Assembly: GCF_004028095.1 (NCBI RefSeq)
Contig: NZ_SBHM01000011.1
Location: 1 to 25,085 of the forward strand
DNA length: 25,085 bases
Source of the DNA: Paenarthrobacter ureafaciens
Lineage (GTDB): Bacteria; Actinomycetota; Actinomycetes; Actinomycetales; Micrococcaceae
Direction of reading: 5' to 3'
Below are positions 1 to 8,647 of the stretch, piece after piece (within the stretch, counting starts at the first letter, position 1; each line of letters opens with the position of its first letter). The notes below the pieces were generated by a model. That model was not told where the DNA came from, did no database searches, and worked only from the letters and a program-made list of their open reading frames with translations. Both the position numbers and the translations under genes were made by a program.

Positions 1-761
1 AGGCCACCAAAGCCGTGGCGGCCCAGAACATGGCCAAGCGTGCCGAGCGTCTGTTGAGCGGACTTGAGGCGGTGCGCGAGCAGGACCGCGTAGCAGCCCT
101 GCGCTTCCCTGAGCCCTCGCCCTGCGGCAAGACTCCGCTGACCGCCGAGGGGCTGAGCAAGTCCTACGGGTCTTTGGAAATCTTCACGGACGTTGACCTG
201 GCCATCGACCGGGGCTCCAAGGTGGTCATCCTGGGCCTCAACGGTGCAGGCAAAACGACGCTGCTGCGCATGCTCGCGGGAGTGGACAAACCGGATACGG
301 GAGAGATCATCCCGGGCCACGGGCTCAAGGTCGGCTACTACGCGCAGGAACACGAAACCCTGGACCACGACCGCACGGTGCTCGAGAACATGCGTTCCTC
401 CGCGCCCGATATGAAGGATGCGGAGGTCCGGGGGATCCTGGGTTCCTTCCTCTTCTCCGGTGACGACGTCGACAAGCCTGCCGGAGTGCTCTCCGGCGGT
501 GAGAAAACCCGCTTGGCCTTGGCTACGATCGTCGCTTCCAGCGCGAACGTGCTGCTGCTGGATGAGCCCACCAACAACCTCGACCCCGCCAGCCGCGCGG
601 AAATCCTGGGCGCCCTGAAGAATTACACTGGAGCCGTCGTCATGGTCAGCCACGACGAAGGAGCCGTTGCAGCGCTCAATCCGGAACGCGTTGTGCTGCT
701 TCCCGACGGCGTAGAGGACCTTTGGAACGAGGACTACCTCGATCTGATCACGCTGGCGTAA
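1..761 (+). CDS. ABC-F family ATPase, 3' part (gene continues from the window end)
   Basis: The reading frame is already open at base 3 and ends with TAA at 759-761. The encoded part has the inter-domain linker (rich in K, R, A and E) and then the second nucleotide-binding domain: Walker A GLNGAGKTT, signature LSGGEKTR, Walker B and D-loop LLLDEPTNNLD, and switch His in MVSHDE. The LDEPTNNLD wording is typical of ABC-F proteins, soluble duplicated ATPases that act on the ribosome rather than in transport. There are no membrane segments. The GTG at 15 is an internal codon, not a start. The missing first half matches the gene at 24247-25085: the last base there (a) plus the first two here (ag) form a Lys codon, and the joined length equals 533 codons once one extra G is removed. 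It converges on ybaK with a 24-bp gap. Confidence 0.93.
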   Translation, partial: ATKAVAAQNMAKRAERLLSGLEAVREQDRVAALRFPEPSPCGKTPLTAEGLSKSYGSLEIFTDVDLAIDRGSKVVILGLNGAGKTTLLRMLAGVDKPDTGEIIPGHGLKVGYYAQEHETLDHDRTVLENMRSSAPDMKDAEVRGILGSFLFSGDDVDKPAGVLSGGEKTRLALATIVASSANVLLLDEPTNNLDPASRAEILGALKNYTGAVVMVSHDEGAVAALNPERVVLLPDGVEDLWNEDYLDLITLA

Positions 762-776
762 GCCCGCGCCGCGGGC
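762..776. terminator. GC hairpin between convergent ABC-F and ybaK genes
   Basis: GCCCGC-GCC-GCGGGC forms a perfect 6-bp stem between the two convergent stop codons. No T-run follows on either strand, so it is a weak intrinsic terminator at best. Confidence 0.3.
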
Positions 777-785
777 GCAGCCGGG

Positions 786-1271
786 CTAACGGACGTCGAG
801 TTCTTCGGCGTCGGTGATTCGCCGCAGGTCCTCGTAGGTAATGGAGAACATCGAGTGATGGTCTCCTGCGCCTGCCCACAGTTCGTAGTGAACCCTCAAT
901 GAGTTGTCCAGGATGGTACGGATCTTTGCGGGGTGGCCCACTGGTGCCACGCCGCCCACTTCCTGGCCGGTGTGCGCCAGGACGAATTCGGGTTTGGCGC
1001 GGCGGATCTGTCCCGTTTCCAGCCGGCGGGCGACGTGTGCCGTGTCGACTTTCGCTGCGCCGCTCGCCAGGATCAGAAGAGGTTCGCCGTCTACCTCAAA
1101 TATGAGGCTGTTGGTGATGGCAGCGACCTCACAGCCCAGAACGGAAGCTGCGGCTGCCGCCGTCGGAACTTCCTCGTCGAAGATCCGTACGGTATCCGCA
1201 ACGCCAAGCGCCGTGAGCGCCGCCTTGACCGACAGGACCGGCTCCGGGATCTTTTCAGTAACCTTGGGCAT
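786..1271 (-). CDS. YbaK/EbsC-type aminoacyl-tRNA deacylase
   Basis: This encodes a 161-residue protein of the YbaK/ProX-like editing family, which hydrolyses mischarged aminoacyl-tRNA in trans. The length fits the single-domain family. Family-like stretches include the central LILASGAAKVDT segment, the Lys in RRAKPE, and the glycine-rich GGVAPVGHP loop that shapes the active site. The start is taken at the ATG of MPKVTEK at 1271. The frame stays open upstream to 1391, but those codons lie inside the SURF1 gene and read as low-complexity basic sequence. The start overlaps the end of the SURF1 gene by 17 bp, suggesting translational coupling as the last gene of a minus-strand operon. The substrate (Cys-tRNA-Pro or another) cannot be told from sequence. 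Confidence 0.9.
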   Translation of the reverse strand: MPKVTEKIPEPVLSVKAALTALGVADTVRIFDEEVPTAAAAASVLGCEVAAITNSLIFEVDGEPLLILASGAAKVDTAHVARRLETGQIRRAKPEFVLAHTGQEVGGVAPVGHPAKIRTILDNSLRVHYELWAGAGDHHSMFSITYEDLRRITDAEELDVR

Positions 1272-2121
1272 CCAGAATCGCGTCTTCCTCTTCTTCCGAC
1301 GTGGGCTTCTTGTTTCGCCGGGGGGCCGGTGCCGGCCGCTTCCGGGGACCTGCAGCGGCGATGACGTCGTCGTCTTCATCGTCCTCAGCATCGATTGCCG
1401 CGTTACGTGCCTGTTGGCGGGCAGCGTAGCCGAAGCCGATGAACATCAACACTCCGAAAGCGAACCACTGGAGTGAGTATGAAAGGTGGGTTCCCTCTTC
1501 AGTGGCCGGCTTGGGAAACGGCGTAGGCATCGGCTGCACAGGGGGAGTCTCACTTGCCAGCTGCCCGTAGGCACCCGTTTCGATGGTGTACGGCAGTTCC
1601 TCGGCAAATCCCGGAAGGTCGATGGAAGCGAGTTGGCCTTCCACCGCGCCGCGGTCCAGTTTCGGCTCGGACGGCTTGAGGCGGGCGACGACCGTGACCT
1701 CACCTGCAGGAGGCGATGGAACGACGTCGGGCCTTCCCGGAGTGTTGTTGCCAATCGGTAGCCAGCCGCGATCGATGATCACTGTTTCGCCGGTGGTCAG
1801 GCGGAATGGAACAACGACGTCGTAGCCGGGTTGGCCATTGAGCGGCCTGTTGCGGACTACCCGCTGCCCGTCGACGTCATAGCTGCCGCGCAACTCCACC
1901 TGGGTCCATTCACGGTCCGGATCCAAGTGGCGGAACTGGTCCTTTACATCGGCGAATGGCACCGGGGTAGCTGAGTAGTTGCTGACGACGCGGTCAATCT
2001 CAGCCAGTGTCTCGGCGCGCCGATCCATCTGCCAGCGGCCAAGGAAGACGCACGCCGTCGCGAAGATGACGGCCAGGACAAAGTAGCCCAGCCACTTGCT
2101 GGAAAACAGGAAACGGTACAT
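1255..2121 (-). CDS. SURF1-family cytochrome oxidase biogenesis protein
   Basis: The 288-residue product has the SURF1 layout: an N-terminal membrane segment (about residues 11-29) followed by FLGRWQMDRR, a periplasmic domain with RGSYD, RNRPLNGQPGY and VIIDRGWLP blocks, and a second membrane segment near residues 213-234 after HLSYSLQWFAFG. SURF1 proteins assist heme insertion and assembly of the aa3-type cytochrome c oxidase, which fits the heme A genes elsewhere in the window. The C-terminal tail (about 45 residues) is highly charged, first acidic and then basic and proline-rich, and lies beyond the family core. The ATG at 2121 abuts the stop of the upstream small gene with no gap. Confidence 0.93.
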   Translation of the reverse strand: MYRFLFSSKWLGYFVLAVIFATACVFLGRWQMDRRAETLAEIDRVVSNYSATPVPFADVKDQFRHLDPDREWTQVELRGSYDVDGQRVVRNRPLNGQPGYDVVVPFRLTTGETVIIDRGWLPIGNNTPGRPDVVPSPPAGEVTVVARLKPSEPKLDRGAVEGQLASIDLPGFAEELPYTIETGAYGQLASETPPVQPMPTPFPKPATEEGTHLSYSLQWFAFGVLMFIGFGYAARQQARNAAIDAEDDEDDDVIAAAGPRKRPAPAPRRNKKPTSEEEEDAILDAQGY

Positions 2122-2391
2122 TCAGGCTGTCCCGCCCACTGACGCTGCCGCGGATCCGAAAGGCACGGTTTCCTTCCACAGACCCCGCGTTTGCAGGTAA
2201 TCCTCAAGCCAGGCCCGGTGCTCGTTGCATGCGAGCCATACCTTGCGGCGTTCAGGTGTATGGATTCTGGGGTTGTTCCACAGGAGCTGCCAATCGGCCG
2301 CTGCCCGGCATCCCTTGCGCGAGCATTGTTCAGGCGCCGCGGCGCGCGGGGATTCCTCGCCGCCCAAGCCGCCGAGGTTGAAGATGTTCAT
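2122..2391 (-). CDS. Small conserved actinobacterial protein with possible Zn-binding Cys/His pairs
   Basis: This 89-residue soluble protein has no assigned function. It contains CSRKGC, then a WNNPRIHTPERRK block, then WLACNEHRAWLEDYL, so two Cys pairs up with a Cys-x2-His. This spacing suggests a single zinc or metal site (inference). Similar short proteins with the WNNP...RRK.WLAC..H pattern are, as I recall, widespread in Actinobacteria. It overlaps the upstream DUF3099 gene by 4 bp (ATGA) and abuts SURF1 downstream, so it is co-translated with membrane and respiratory genes. Its tail after residue 75 is Ala/Ser/Gly-rich and probably disordered. Confidence 0.8.
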   Translation of the reverse strand: MNIFNLGGLGGEESPRAAAPEQCSRKGCRAAADWQLLWNNPRIHTPERRKVWLACNEHRAWLEDYLQTRGLWKETVPFGSAAASVGGTA

Positions 2392-2882
2392 GAAGCTGCC
2401 CGTTCGTCGCCGGCGTTCCCGGCTTCCTCTGATGCATCGTCGCCCGCGGGAGTTTCGTCATCCGCCAGTTCGCCCTGGAGGAGGGTGACGGAGTCATCCG
2501 CTTCGGGTTCCTCATCGCTGCCGGACTGGCTGGTGCCTTCAATCTCCGGCACGGCGACGTAGTCCAGCAATGAATCACTGTGGACTTCGGCTTTGTCGCT
2601 GCCGTTGGCAATAACCACCGCGATCCAGGGCAGGAAGACAGCTCCAGCCACGGCGAGGATCTTGAACCAGCCATCCACTACGAAAATGAGGACGATGCAG
2701 ACCATGCGAATGCCCATGGCTATTGAATACTTGATCATGCGTTCGCGCATGTCCTCGGAGTGTGCAGCTGCTGCATCAGTGATGCTATGGACCTCGGGGT
2801 CGCTCGAGTAGGCGTCCGGATCCCCGGGCACCTGCTGCAGGGGACTGTTCTCTCGTGTCACAGCTGAATAATCACGCTCCAA
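2388..2882 (-). CDS. DUF3099-family membrane protein
   Basis: The 164-residue product begins with a polar segment containing HSITDAAAAHSEDM. Two closely spaced hydrophobic helices follow (about residues 50-70 and 73-93), with a short DGWFKI turn between them, which is the DUF3099 pattern. The C-terminal third is strongly acidic and rich in Glu, Asp and Ala, with no visible motif. The proposed start is TTG at 2882, preceded by GGGAG at a rather short 3-nt spacing. GTG at residue 8 and ATG at residue 45 are alternatives, and the last would still keep both helices. It heads the four-gene minus-strand cluster and is divergent from fabG. Function is unknown. Confidence 0.82.
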   Translation of the reverse strand: MERDYSAVTRENSPLQQVPGDPDAYSSDPEVHSITDAAAAHSEDMRERMIKYSIAMGIRMVCIVLIFVVDGWFKILAVAGAVFLPWIAVVIANGSDKAEVHSDSLLDYVAVPEIEGTSQSGSDEEPEADDSVTLLQGELADDETPAGDDASEEAGNAGDERAAS

Positions 2883-2895
2883 AGGCTCCCGTTAA

Positions 2896-3759
<864 letters not shown>

Positions 3760-3876
3760 CGCCGACGCACCGGGACAAACAATTTGTGGGGGCTCCACAA
3801 CACGCATTCCGCTTTGCCACCGGCAGGATGGAAGCAGGGCCCAAAGATGTGGAAGAAGTGAACAGAAGGAGCACGC

Positions 3877-4629
3877 ATGGGAACGCTTGATAACAAGACA
3901 GCCATTGTGACGGGATCCTCCCGCGGCATAGGCGCAGAGGTTGCCAAGATCCTCGCGGCCGAAGGTGCCGCCGTCGTCGTCAACTACCGCCAGAAGGCGC
4001 CCCGCGCCAATAAGGTGGTGGCTGATATCCAGGCTGCGGGCGGTCGCGCTGCAGCAGTGGGCGCAGACCTCACCACGGAAGAAGGCGTTCACGCCCTCGC
4101 CAGTACGGCCATGGAGGAATTCGGCTCCCTCGACATCCTGGTGTTGAACGCCTCCGGCGGCATGGAATCCGGGATGGAGGAGGGGTACGCCCTGAAGCTG
4201 AACCGTGATGCACAGATCAACATGCTCAATGCTGCAGTTCCGCTCATGCCGGAGGGCTCCCGGGTGGTTTTCGTCACCAGTCACCAGGCGCATTTCGTTG
4301 AGACCGTGCCAACCATGCCCGAGTACGAGCCAGTTGCCAAGAGCAAGCGGGCCGGGGAGGACGCCCTGCGCGCCCTGCTGCCTGACCTCGCCAACAAAGG
4401 CATCAAGCTGGTGGTGGTGTCCGGGGACATGATCGAGGGCACGGTGACCGCGACGCTCCTGGACCGTTCAAATCCCGGCGCCATCGAGGCCAGGCGCGCC
4501 GAGGCCGGGAAGCTGTACTCGGTGGAAGAGTTTGCCGCCGAAGTAGCCAAGATGGTCACCGCGGACGTCGAATCGGGACACACCGAATACGTAGGCGGCG
4601 CTGACTACTTCGGGAAGTCAGAGCAGTAA
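3877..4629 (+). CDS. SDR-family oxidoreductase of unknown substrate, atypical active site
   Basis: The 250-residue protein has the Rossmann signature TGSSRGIG (12-19), a variant NASGG (91-95) in place of NNAG, and catalytic-region Ser135 in VTSHQ. The expected YxxxK is altered: Tyr150 is followed by Lys at +5 and +7 (YEPVAKSK) rather than at +4. The family has other members with a similar YxPVAxSK region, so this is probably a subfamily trait rather than damage (recollection, unverified). The ATG at 3877 has AAGGAG upstream. It lies downstream of fabG and ends just before a strong terminator, suggesting a two-gene unit. Confidence 0.85.
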   Translation: MGTLDNKTAIVTGSSRGIGAEVAKILAAEGAAVVVNYRQKAPRANKVVADIQAAGGRAAAVGADLTTEEGVHALASTAMEEFGSLDILVLNASGGMESGMEEGYALKLNRDAQINMLNAAVPLMPEGSRVVFVTSHQAHFVETVPTMPEYEPVAKSKRAGEDALRALLPDLANKGIKLVVVSGDMIEGTVTATLLDRSNPGAIEARRAEAGKLYSVEEFAAEVAKMVTADVESGHTEYVGGADYFGKSEQ

Positions 4630-4638
4630 AGCCTTTTC

Positions 4639-4682
4639 AAGAGGGGGTCCGGGACAAAATGTCCCGGGCCCCCTCTTTTGTT
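4639..4682 (+). terminator. Rho-independent terminator after the fabG-SDR unit
   Basis: A long GC-rich stem (4641-4656 pairs with 4660-4675, extended by two A-T pairs) closes on a 3-nt AAA loop. TTTTGTTGTTG follows directly. The stop codon of the SDR gene is only 10 bp upstream. This is the strongest intrinsic terminator in the window. Confidence 0.9.
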
Positions 4683-4775
4683 GTTGACCACACTTTCCGC
4701 TGCGTGGGATTGGAGTCACTTACCAATTCAATAAAAGTTCCATCTTTTCCCATCACGTTTTGTGAGTTTCTGTTT

Positions 4776-4791
4776 CAAGAACCATTTCTTG
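4776..4791. promoter_or_regulatory. Perfect palindrome upstream of the sugar ABC gene, candidate operator
   Basis: CAAGAA-CCAT-TTCTTG is a perfect 6-4-6 inverted repeat in an AT-richer stretch (4700-4810) that stands out from the GC-rich surroundings. It is 131 bp upstream of the preferred GTG start of the sugar-type ABC ATPase. A weaker dyad, ATTGG-N9-CCAAT, lies at 4709-4727. Sugar transport operons are often controlled by LacI or ROK-type repressors on such sites. That role here is inference. Confidence 0.4.
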
Positions 4792-4921
4792 CATTACAAA
4801 GTCTCTTCTGATTGACTCGGCAATGTGCTCCGTTCGTGAATGCGCCCCACCGCCCGGACCGATGCGCACCAAAAGAATTTCTCCGGCCGCCAGCGCCGAT
4901 TTCGCGAAACCAGGAGCTTTT

Positions 4922-5542
4922 GTGGACCTTCTCTTGCACGTGGACGATATCCGTGCGTCACACGACCAGCGGCGCATCCTTCGCGGTGTAGGCTTTTCGC
5001 TGCACCGTGGAGAGATTCTGGGATTGATAGGCACCAACGGGGCGGGTAAAACCACCTTGATGGACGTCCTGACCGGCTCCCATCTACCCAACGGCGGGCG
5101 CATGAGCCTCGCCGGCGAAAACTTCAACCCGGACTCCTTGGAAGCAGCCCAGGCCTGCGGCGTAGGCCTCATTCCCCAAAATTTTCGGCTTGATCCTGAA
5201 CAGACCGTCGCCAAGGCTATCTTCCGCAGGACGTTCCAGGCCGCTAAGCACCATCCCGAGCTCCGGGCCCAGGCAGCAAAGCTCATCGCGGAGGTGGGGG
5301 TGGACCTGGACCCTGACGCGAAAGTAGGAGTCCTGGTCCGCGCCGAGCAGGCCCTGGTGGAAGTCCTCCGTATGGTGGCGGAAGAGGCACAGTTGGTCAT
5401 CATGGACGAGGTCGCGGCTTCCTTGCCGGACCACGATGTAGCAGTGCTGCACAAGGTACTGCGGATGCTGACAGGCCAAGGACGCGCCATCATCTACATC
5501 ACCCACCGGTTGGATGAAGTGCGCTCGATTACGGCCCGGTAA
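4922..5542 (+). CDS. Sugar-type ABC transporter ATP-binding protein, truncated at the recombination joint
   Basis: The N-terminal nucleotide-binding domain resembles RbsA/MglA-type proteins: GTNGAGKTT Walker A (about residues 37-45), Q-loop LIPQNF, and H-loop ITHRLDE. It would energise uptake of a sugar or nucleoside. The start chosen is GTG at 4922, with AGGAG five bases upstream. ATG 4862 and ATG 4823 are weaker options. The signature motif is degenerate (LVRAEQ where LSxGxxQ is expected) and Walker B reads [10 protein letters not shown], lacking the usual DEP(T). The family is usually about 500 residues with two such domains. This copy stops at about 206, and its last four codons (TAR, stop) probably belong to antisense tal sequence. 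It is a fragment joined to tal. Confidence 0.78.
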   Translation: MDLLLHVDDIRASHDQRRILRGVGFSLHRGEILGLIGTNGAGKTTLMDVLTGSHLPNGGRMSLAGENFNPDSLEAAQACGVGLIPQNFRLDPEQTVAKAIFRRTFQAAKHHPELRAQAAKLIAEVGVDLDPDAKVGVLVRAEQALVEVLRMVAEEAQLVIMDEVAASLPDHDVAVLHKVLRMLTGQGRAIIYITHRLDEVRSITAR

Positions 5543-6057
5543 CGCTCCAGGGAGAAGATCAGGGTCACGTTGACGCTGATGCCCTCGGCCAGGACGGCCG
5601 TGATGGCCTCGAGGCCCTCGAGCGTGGCGGGGATTTTGATGTGGACGTTGTCCTTATTCACCGTGGCGTACAGCTGCTTCGCTTCGGCGATCGTGCCTTC
5701 CGTGTCCCAAGCGAGGCGGGGGTCCACCTCGATGGAAACGCGGCCGTCGACACCGTTGGTGGCGGCAGCGACAGGTGCGAAGAGGTCGCAGGCGTCGGCG
5801 ACGTCGGTGGTGGTGATGGCGAAGATTGTTTCTTCAACGCTGGCACCCTCTGCAGCCTTCGCTGCGATGGTCGCATCGTAGTCCGTGCCGGCGGTGATCG
5901 CGGCATGGAAGATGGACGGGTTGGTGGTTACGCCAACGACGTTCTTCTCGTCGATGAGCTTCTGCAGCGTGCCAGTGTCCAGGCGGGTGCGGGAGAGGTC
6001 ATCGAGCCAGATGGAAACGCCGGCGTCGGAGAGTTGCTGCGTGGGAGTGCTGGTCAT
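5494..6057 (-). CDS. tal: Transaldolase, C-terminal half missing
   Basis: Residues 1-177 are a clear transaldolase N-terminal half: [31 protein letters not shown], and HIKIPAT containing the Schiff-base Lys141. The enzyme transfers dihydroxyacetone units between sedoheptulose 7-phosphate and glyceraldehyde 3-phosphate in the pentose phosphate pathway. Full-length actinobacterial transaldolases are about 370 residues. Here the family sequence ends at LERYRAVI, and the last ten residues ([10 protein letters not shown]) come from the antisense strand of the ABC ATPase gene, so this copy should not fold into an active barrel. The ATG at 6057 has AGGAG about 8 nt upstream. It sits 31 bp downstream of tkt in a tkt-tal operon. 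Confidence 0.85.
   Translation of the reverse strand: MTSTPTQQLSDAGVSIWLDDLSRTRLDTGTLQKLIDEKNVVGVTTNPSIFHAAITAGTDYDATIAAKAAEGASVEETIFAITTTDVADACDLFAPVAAATNGVDGRVSIEVDPRLAWDTEGTIAEAKQLYATVNKDNVHIKIPATLEGLEAITAVLAEGISVNVTLIFSLERYRAVIERTSSNRWVM
5523..5540. other. Chimeric joint between sugar ABC ATPase and transaldolase genes
   Basis: The plus-strand ABC ATPase matches its family through HRLDEVRSI (to about 5530) and then ends after three more codons. On the minus strand, transaldolase matches its family through LERYRAVI (back to about 5527) and then continues into ten meaningless residues that are antisense of the ABC gene. The two gene bodies therefore meet within about 5525-5533. TCGATT at 5525-5530 could belong to either parent, so a short microhomology is possible. 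The parental sequences are needed to fix the exact base. Confidence 0.8.
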
Positions 6058-6088
6058 GTCTTTTATCTCCTTCGAAGTTCGCAGTCAG

Positions 6089-8215
6089 TTATGCGTTGAC
6101 GGCTGCGAGCGAGTCTTTGGCAGCGGCTGCAACGGCTTCGGCGGTGATGCCGAACTCCGTGAAGAGCCGCTTGTAGTCGGCGGAGGCGCCGAAGTGCTCA
6201 AGGCTGATGGAACGGCCGGCGTCCCCAACGAATTCGCGCCATCCCTGGGCAAGGCCGGCTTCGACGGAAACGCGTGCCTTCACGTCGGACGGAAGGACGG
6301 ACTCGCGGTATGCCTCGTCCTGCTTGTTGAACCACTCAACGCACGGCATGGAGACAACGCGGGTGGCGATGCCTTCGGACTGGAGGGCTTCGCGGGCTGC
6401 GACGGCGAGCTGGACCTCGGAACCGGTGCCGATCAGGATCACCTGGGCGTCAACCGTTTCGCCGCCCTTGGAGGCTTCGGCCAGGACGTAGCCGCCCTTT
6501 GCCACGCCGGCGGTGGACGCGAACGTGTCACCGCTGGCTTCACCTTCACCACGTGCGTACGTGGGGATGTTCTGGCGGGTCAGGACGATGCCTGCCGGGT
6601 TCTCGTGGTTCTCGAGCATGACCTTCCAGGCTGCGGCAACCTCGTTGGCGTCGCCCGGGCGGACAACATCCAGGCCCGGGATGGCGCGCAGCGAAGCGAG
6701 CTGCTCCACAGGCTGGTGGGTGGGGCCGTCTTCGCCCAGGCCGATGGAGTCGTGCGTCCACACGTACAGCGAGGGAACACCCATCAGCGCGCCGAGGCGG
6801 ATGGCCGGGCGCTGGTAGTCGGAGAAGATCAGGAACGTGCCGGAGAACGCACGGGTGCGGCCATGCAGGGCGATGCCGTTCACAATCGAGGCAGCAGCGT
6901 GCTCGCGGATACCGAAGTGCAGCACACGGCCGTAGGGGTTGCCCTTCCAGGCGTCGGTGGAACGCGAGGTGGGGATGAACGACGGCGAGCCCTCGATCGT
7001 GGTGTTGTTGGACTCGGCGAGGTCGGCAGAACCGCCCCAGAGTTCCGGGAGGACCGGGCCGATCGCGTTCAGGACCTTGCCCGAAGCTGCACGGGTGGAA
7101 ACGTCCTTGCCCGCCTCGAACACCGGCAGGGCTGCGTCGATGCCCACGGGCAGCTTCTTTGCCTCGATGCGCTCCAGGAGTGCGGCACCATCCGGGTTGG
7201 ACGCCTGCCATGCCTCGAACTTGCTCTGCCAGGCAGCGCGCTCTTCGGAACCACGCTCAACAACCTTGCGGGCGTGGGCGAGAACCTCTTCATCGACCTC
7301 GAAGGACTTCGCAGGATCAAAGCCAAGAACGGTCTTAAGAGCGGCAACCTCTTCGGCACCGAGGGCCGAACCGTGGATCTTGCCGGTGTTCTGCTTCTTC
7401 GGGGCCGGGTAACCGATGATGGTGCGCAGCGAGATGATGGACGGCTTGGTGGTCTCTGCCTTGGCCTTCAGCAGGGCCGAGTAGAGTTCCTGGACATCTT
7501 CGACGTACTCGCCGGTCTTGGTCCAGTCCACCCGCTGGGTGTGCCAGCCGTAAGCTTCGTAACGCTTCAGAACGTCCTCGGTGAATGCAACGTCGGTGTC
7601 GTCTTCGATCGAGATGTGGTTCTCGTCGTAGATCACTACGAGGTTGCCCAGTTCCTGGTGGCCGGCCAGCGAGGAAGCCTCGGAGGTCACGCCTTCCTGC
7701 AGGTCGCCGTCGGAAGCGATGACCCAGATGGTGTGGTCGAACGGCGACTCGCCGGCGGGAGCATCGGCGTCGAACAGGCCGCGCTGGCGGCGCTGGGAGT
7801 AAGCGAACCCGACCGAGGACGCGAGGCCCTGGCCCAGCGGGCCGGTGGTGATTTCCACGCCTGCGGTGTGCTTGTACTCGGGGTGGCCCGGGGTCAGGGA
7901 GCCCCAGGTACGCAACGCCTCAAGGTCCTTCAGTTCCAGGCCGTAACCCGAGAGGAACAACTGGATGTAGAGCGTCAGCGAAGTGTGGCCGGGGGAGAGG
8001 ATGAACCGGTCGCGGCCAATCCACTCAGGGTTCTTGGGGTCGTGGCGCATCAGCTTCTGGAAAAGCAGGTAAGCCGCGGGCGCCAGGCTCATGGCCGTAC
8101 CCGGGTGGCCGTTCCCGACCTTCTCCACAGCGTCGGCAGCCAACACGCGAACGGTGTCAACAGCCTTCTGGTCCAGATCGGTCCAGGACAGTTCTTGCTC
8201 TTCCAAATGTGGCAC
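6089..8215 (-). CDS. tkt: Transketolase
   Basis: This full-length transketolase (708 residues from the preferred GTG) is the thiamine-diphosphate enzyme that moves two-carbon ketol units in the pentose phosphate pathway. It shows the substrate and cofactor motif GNGHPGTAMSLAP, the ThDP/Mg motif SDGDLQEG...YDENHIS, the pyrimidine-domain DSIGLGEDGPTHQPVEQ, and FGIREHA. The GTG at 8215 (MPHLEEQELSW) is preferred because AGAGGGG lies about 10 nt upstream. TTG at 8206 and an upstream extension to 8296 are less likely. It is followed by tal and divergent from ctaB, a layout I recall from Arthrobacter genomes. The sequence is intact. Confidence 0.96.
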   Translation of the reverse strand: MPHLEEQELSWTDLDQKAVDTVRVLAADAVEKVGNGHPGTAMSLAPAAYLLFQKLMRHDPKNPEWIGRDRFILSPGHTSLTLYIQLFLSGYGLELKDLEALRTWGSLTPGHPEYKHTAGVEITTGPLGQGLASSVGFAYSQRRQRGLFDADAPAGESPFDHTIWVIASDGDLQEGVTSEASSLAGHQELGNLVVIYDENHISIEDDTDVAFTEDVLKRYEAYGWHTQRVDWTKTGEYVEDVQELYSALLKAKAETTKPSIISLRTIIGYPAPKKQNTGKIHGSALGAEEVAALKTVLGFDPAKSFEVDEEVLAHARKVVERGSEERAAWQSKFEAWQASNPDGAALLERIEAKKLPVGIDAALPVFEAGKDVSTRAASGKVLNAIGPVLPELWGGSADLAESNNTTIEGSPSFIPTSRSTDAWKGNPYGRVLHFGIREHAAASIVNGIALHGRTRAFSGTFLIFSDYQRPAIRLGALMGVPSLYVWTHDSIGLGEDGPTHQPVEQLASLRAIPGLDVVRPGDANEVAAAWKVMLENHENPAGIVLTRQNIPTYARGEGEASGDTFASTAGVAKGGYVLAEASKGGETVDAQVILIGTGSEVQLAVAAREALQSEGIATRVVSMPCVEWFNKQDEAYRESVLPSDVKARVSVEAGLAQGWREFVGDAGRSISLEHFGASADYKRLFTEFGITAEAVAAAAKDSLAAVNA

Positions 8216-8647
8216 GAAAACCGAGCCCCTCTCTGTGCTGACGGCGGGATAGCGGATACACGACCGCGCAGGAAGCTCAGATGGCGCCCGCTGCAATGTG
8301 TCTACCAGCCGTTCACCATTGAAACGTTGATCTTTCTTCCAGACACACGGACAGTCCGAGAATACGGTTTCCCGGAAGATCGACGCGCGCTGATCTGCTT
8401 CACAGCTTAGCCCTAAATGTGGTCCAAAGCTCAGGAAATCCCACTAACTGGACAGAAAAACAGCTTTTATGAATCACCATGGCGTCAGCCGGTAGTGAAG
8501 AGTCAGAAACATTGGCGTATTTTGCGGACATGGGCCCGCTTCCGGCCACGGTATGATATTTGGAGGCCTCCAGCGGCTCGCGCGCCCGCGGTTCATTCCG
8601 CGAATCAGGACGCTGCCGCTGCGCAAACCCCGAGAGCATAGAACAGA
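8216..8647. other. Divergent intergenic region between tkt and ctaB
   Basis: This 432-bp gene-free stretch must hold the promoters for tkt (leftward) and ctaB (rightward). TATGAT at 8552-8557 is a possible -10 element for ctaB, about 90 bp upstream of its start, but no good -35 sits at 16-18 bp. TATTCT on the minus strand near 8358-8363 could serve tkt, again without a clear -35. No convincing small ORF, repeat or terminator was seen. Confidence 0.4.

Noticed and set aside
5885..8410. Long plus-strand open frame (841 codons) opposite transketolase
   Set aside because: It is a shadow of the minus-strand tkt gene, caused by GC-rich codon bias. The minus-strand protein has full transketolase motifs.
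8522..8557. TTGCGG/TATGAT as a ctaB promoter
   Set aside because: The 24-bp spacer is too long for a standard promoter. Only the TATGAT is worth noting.
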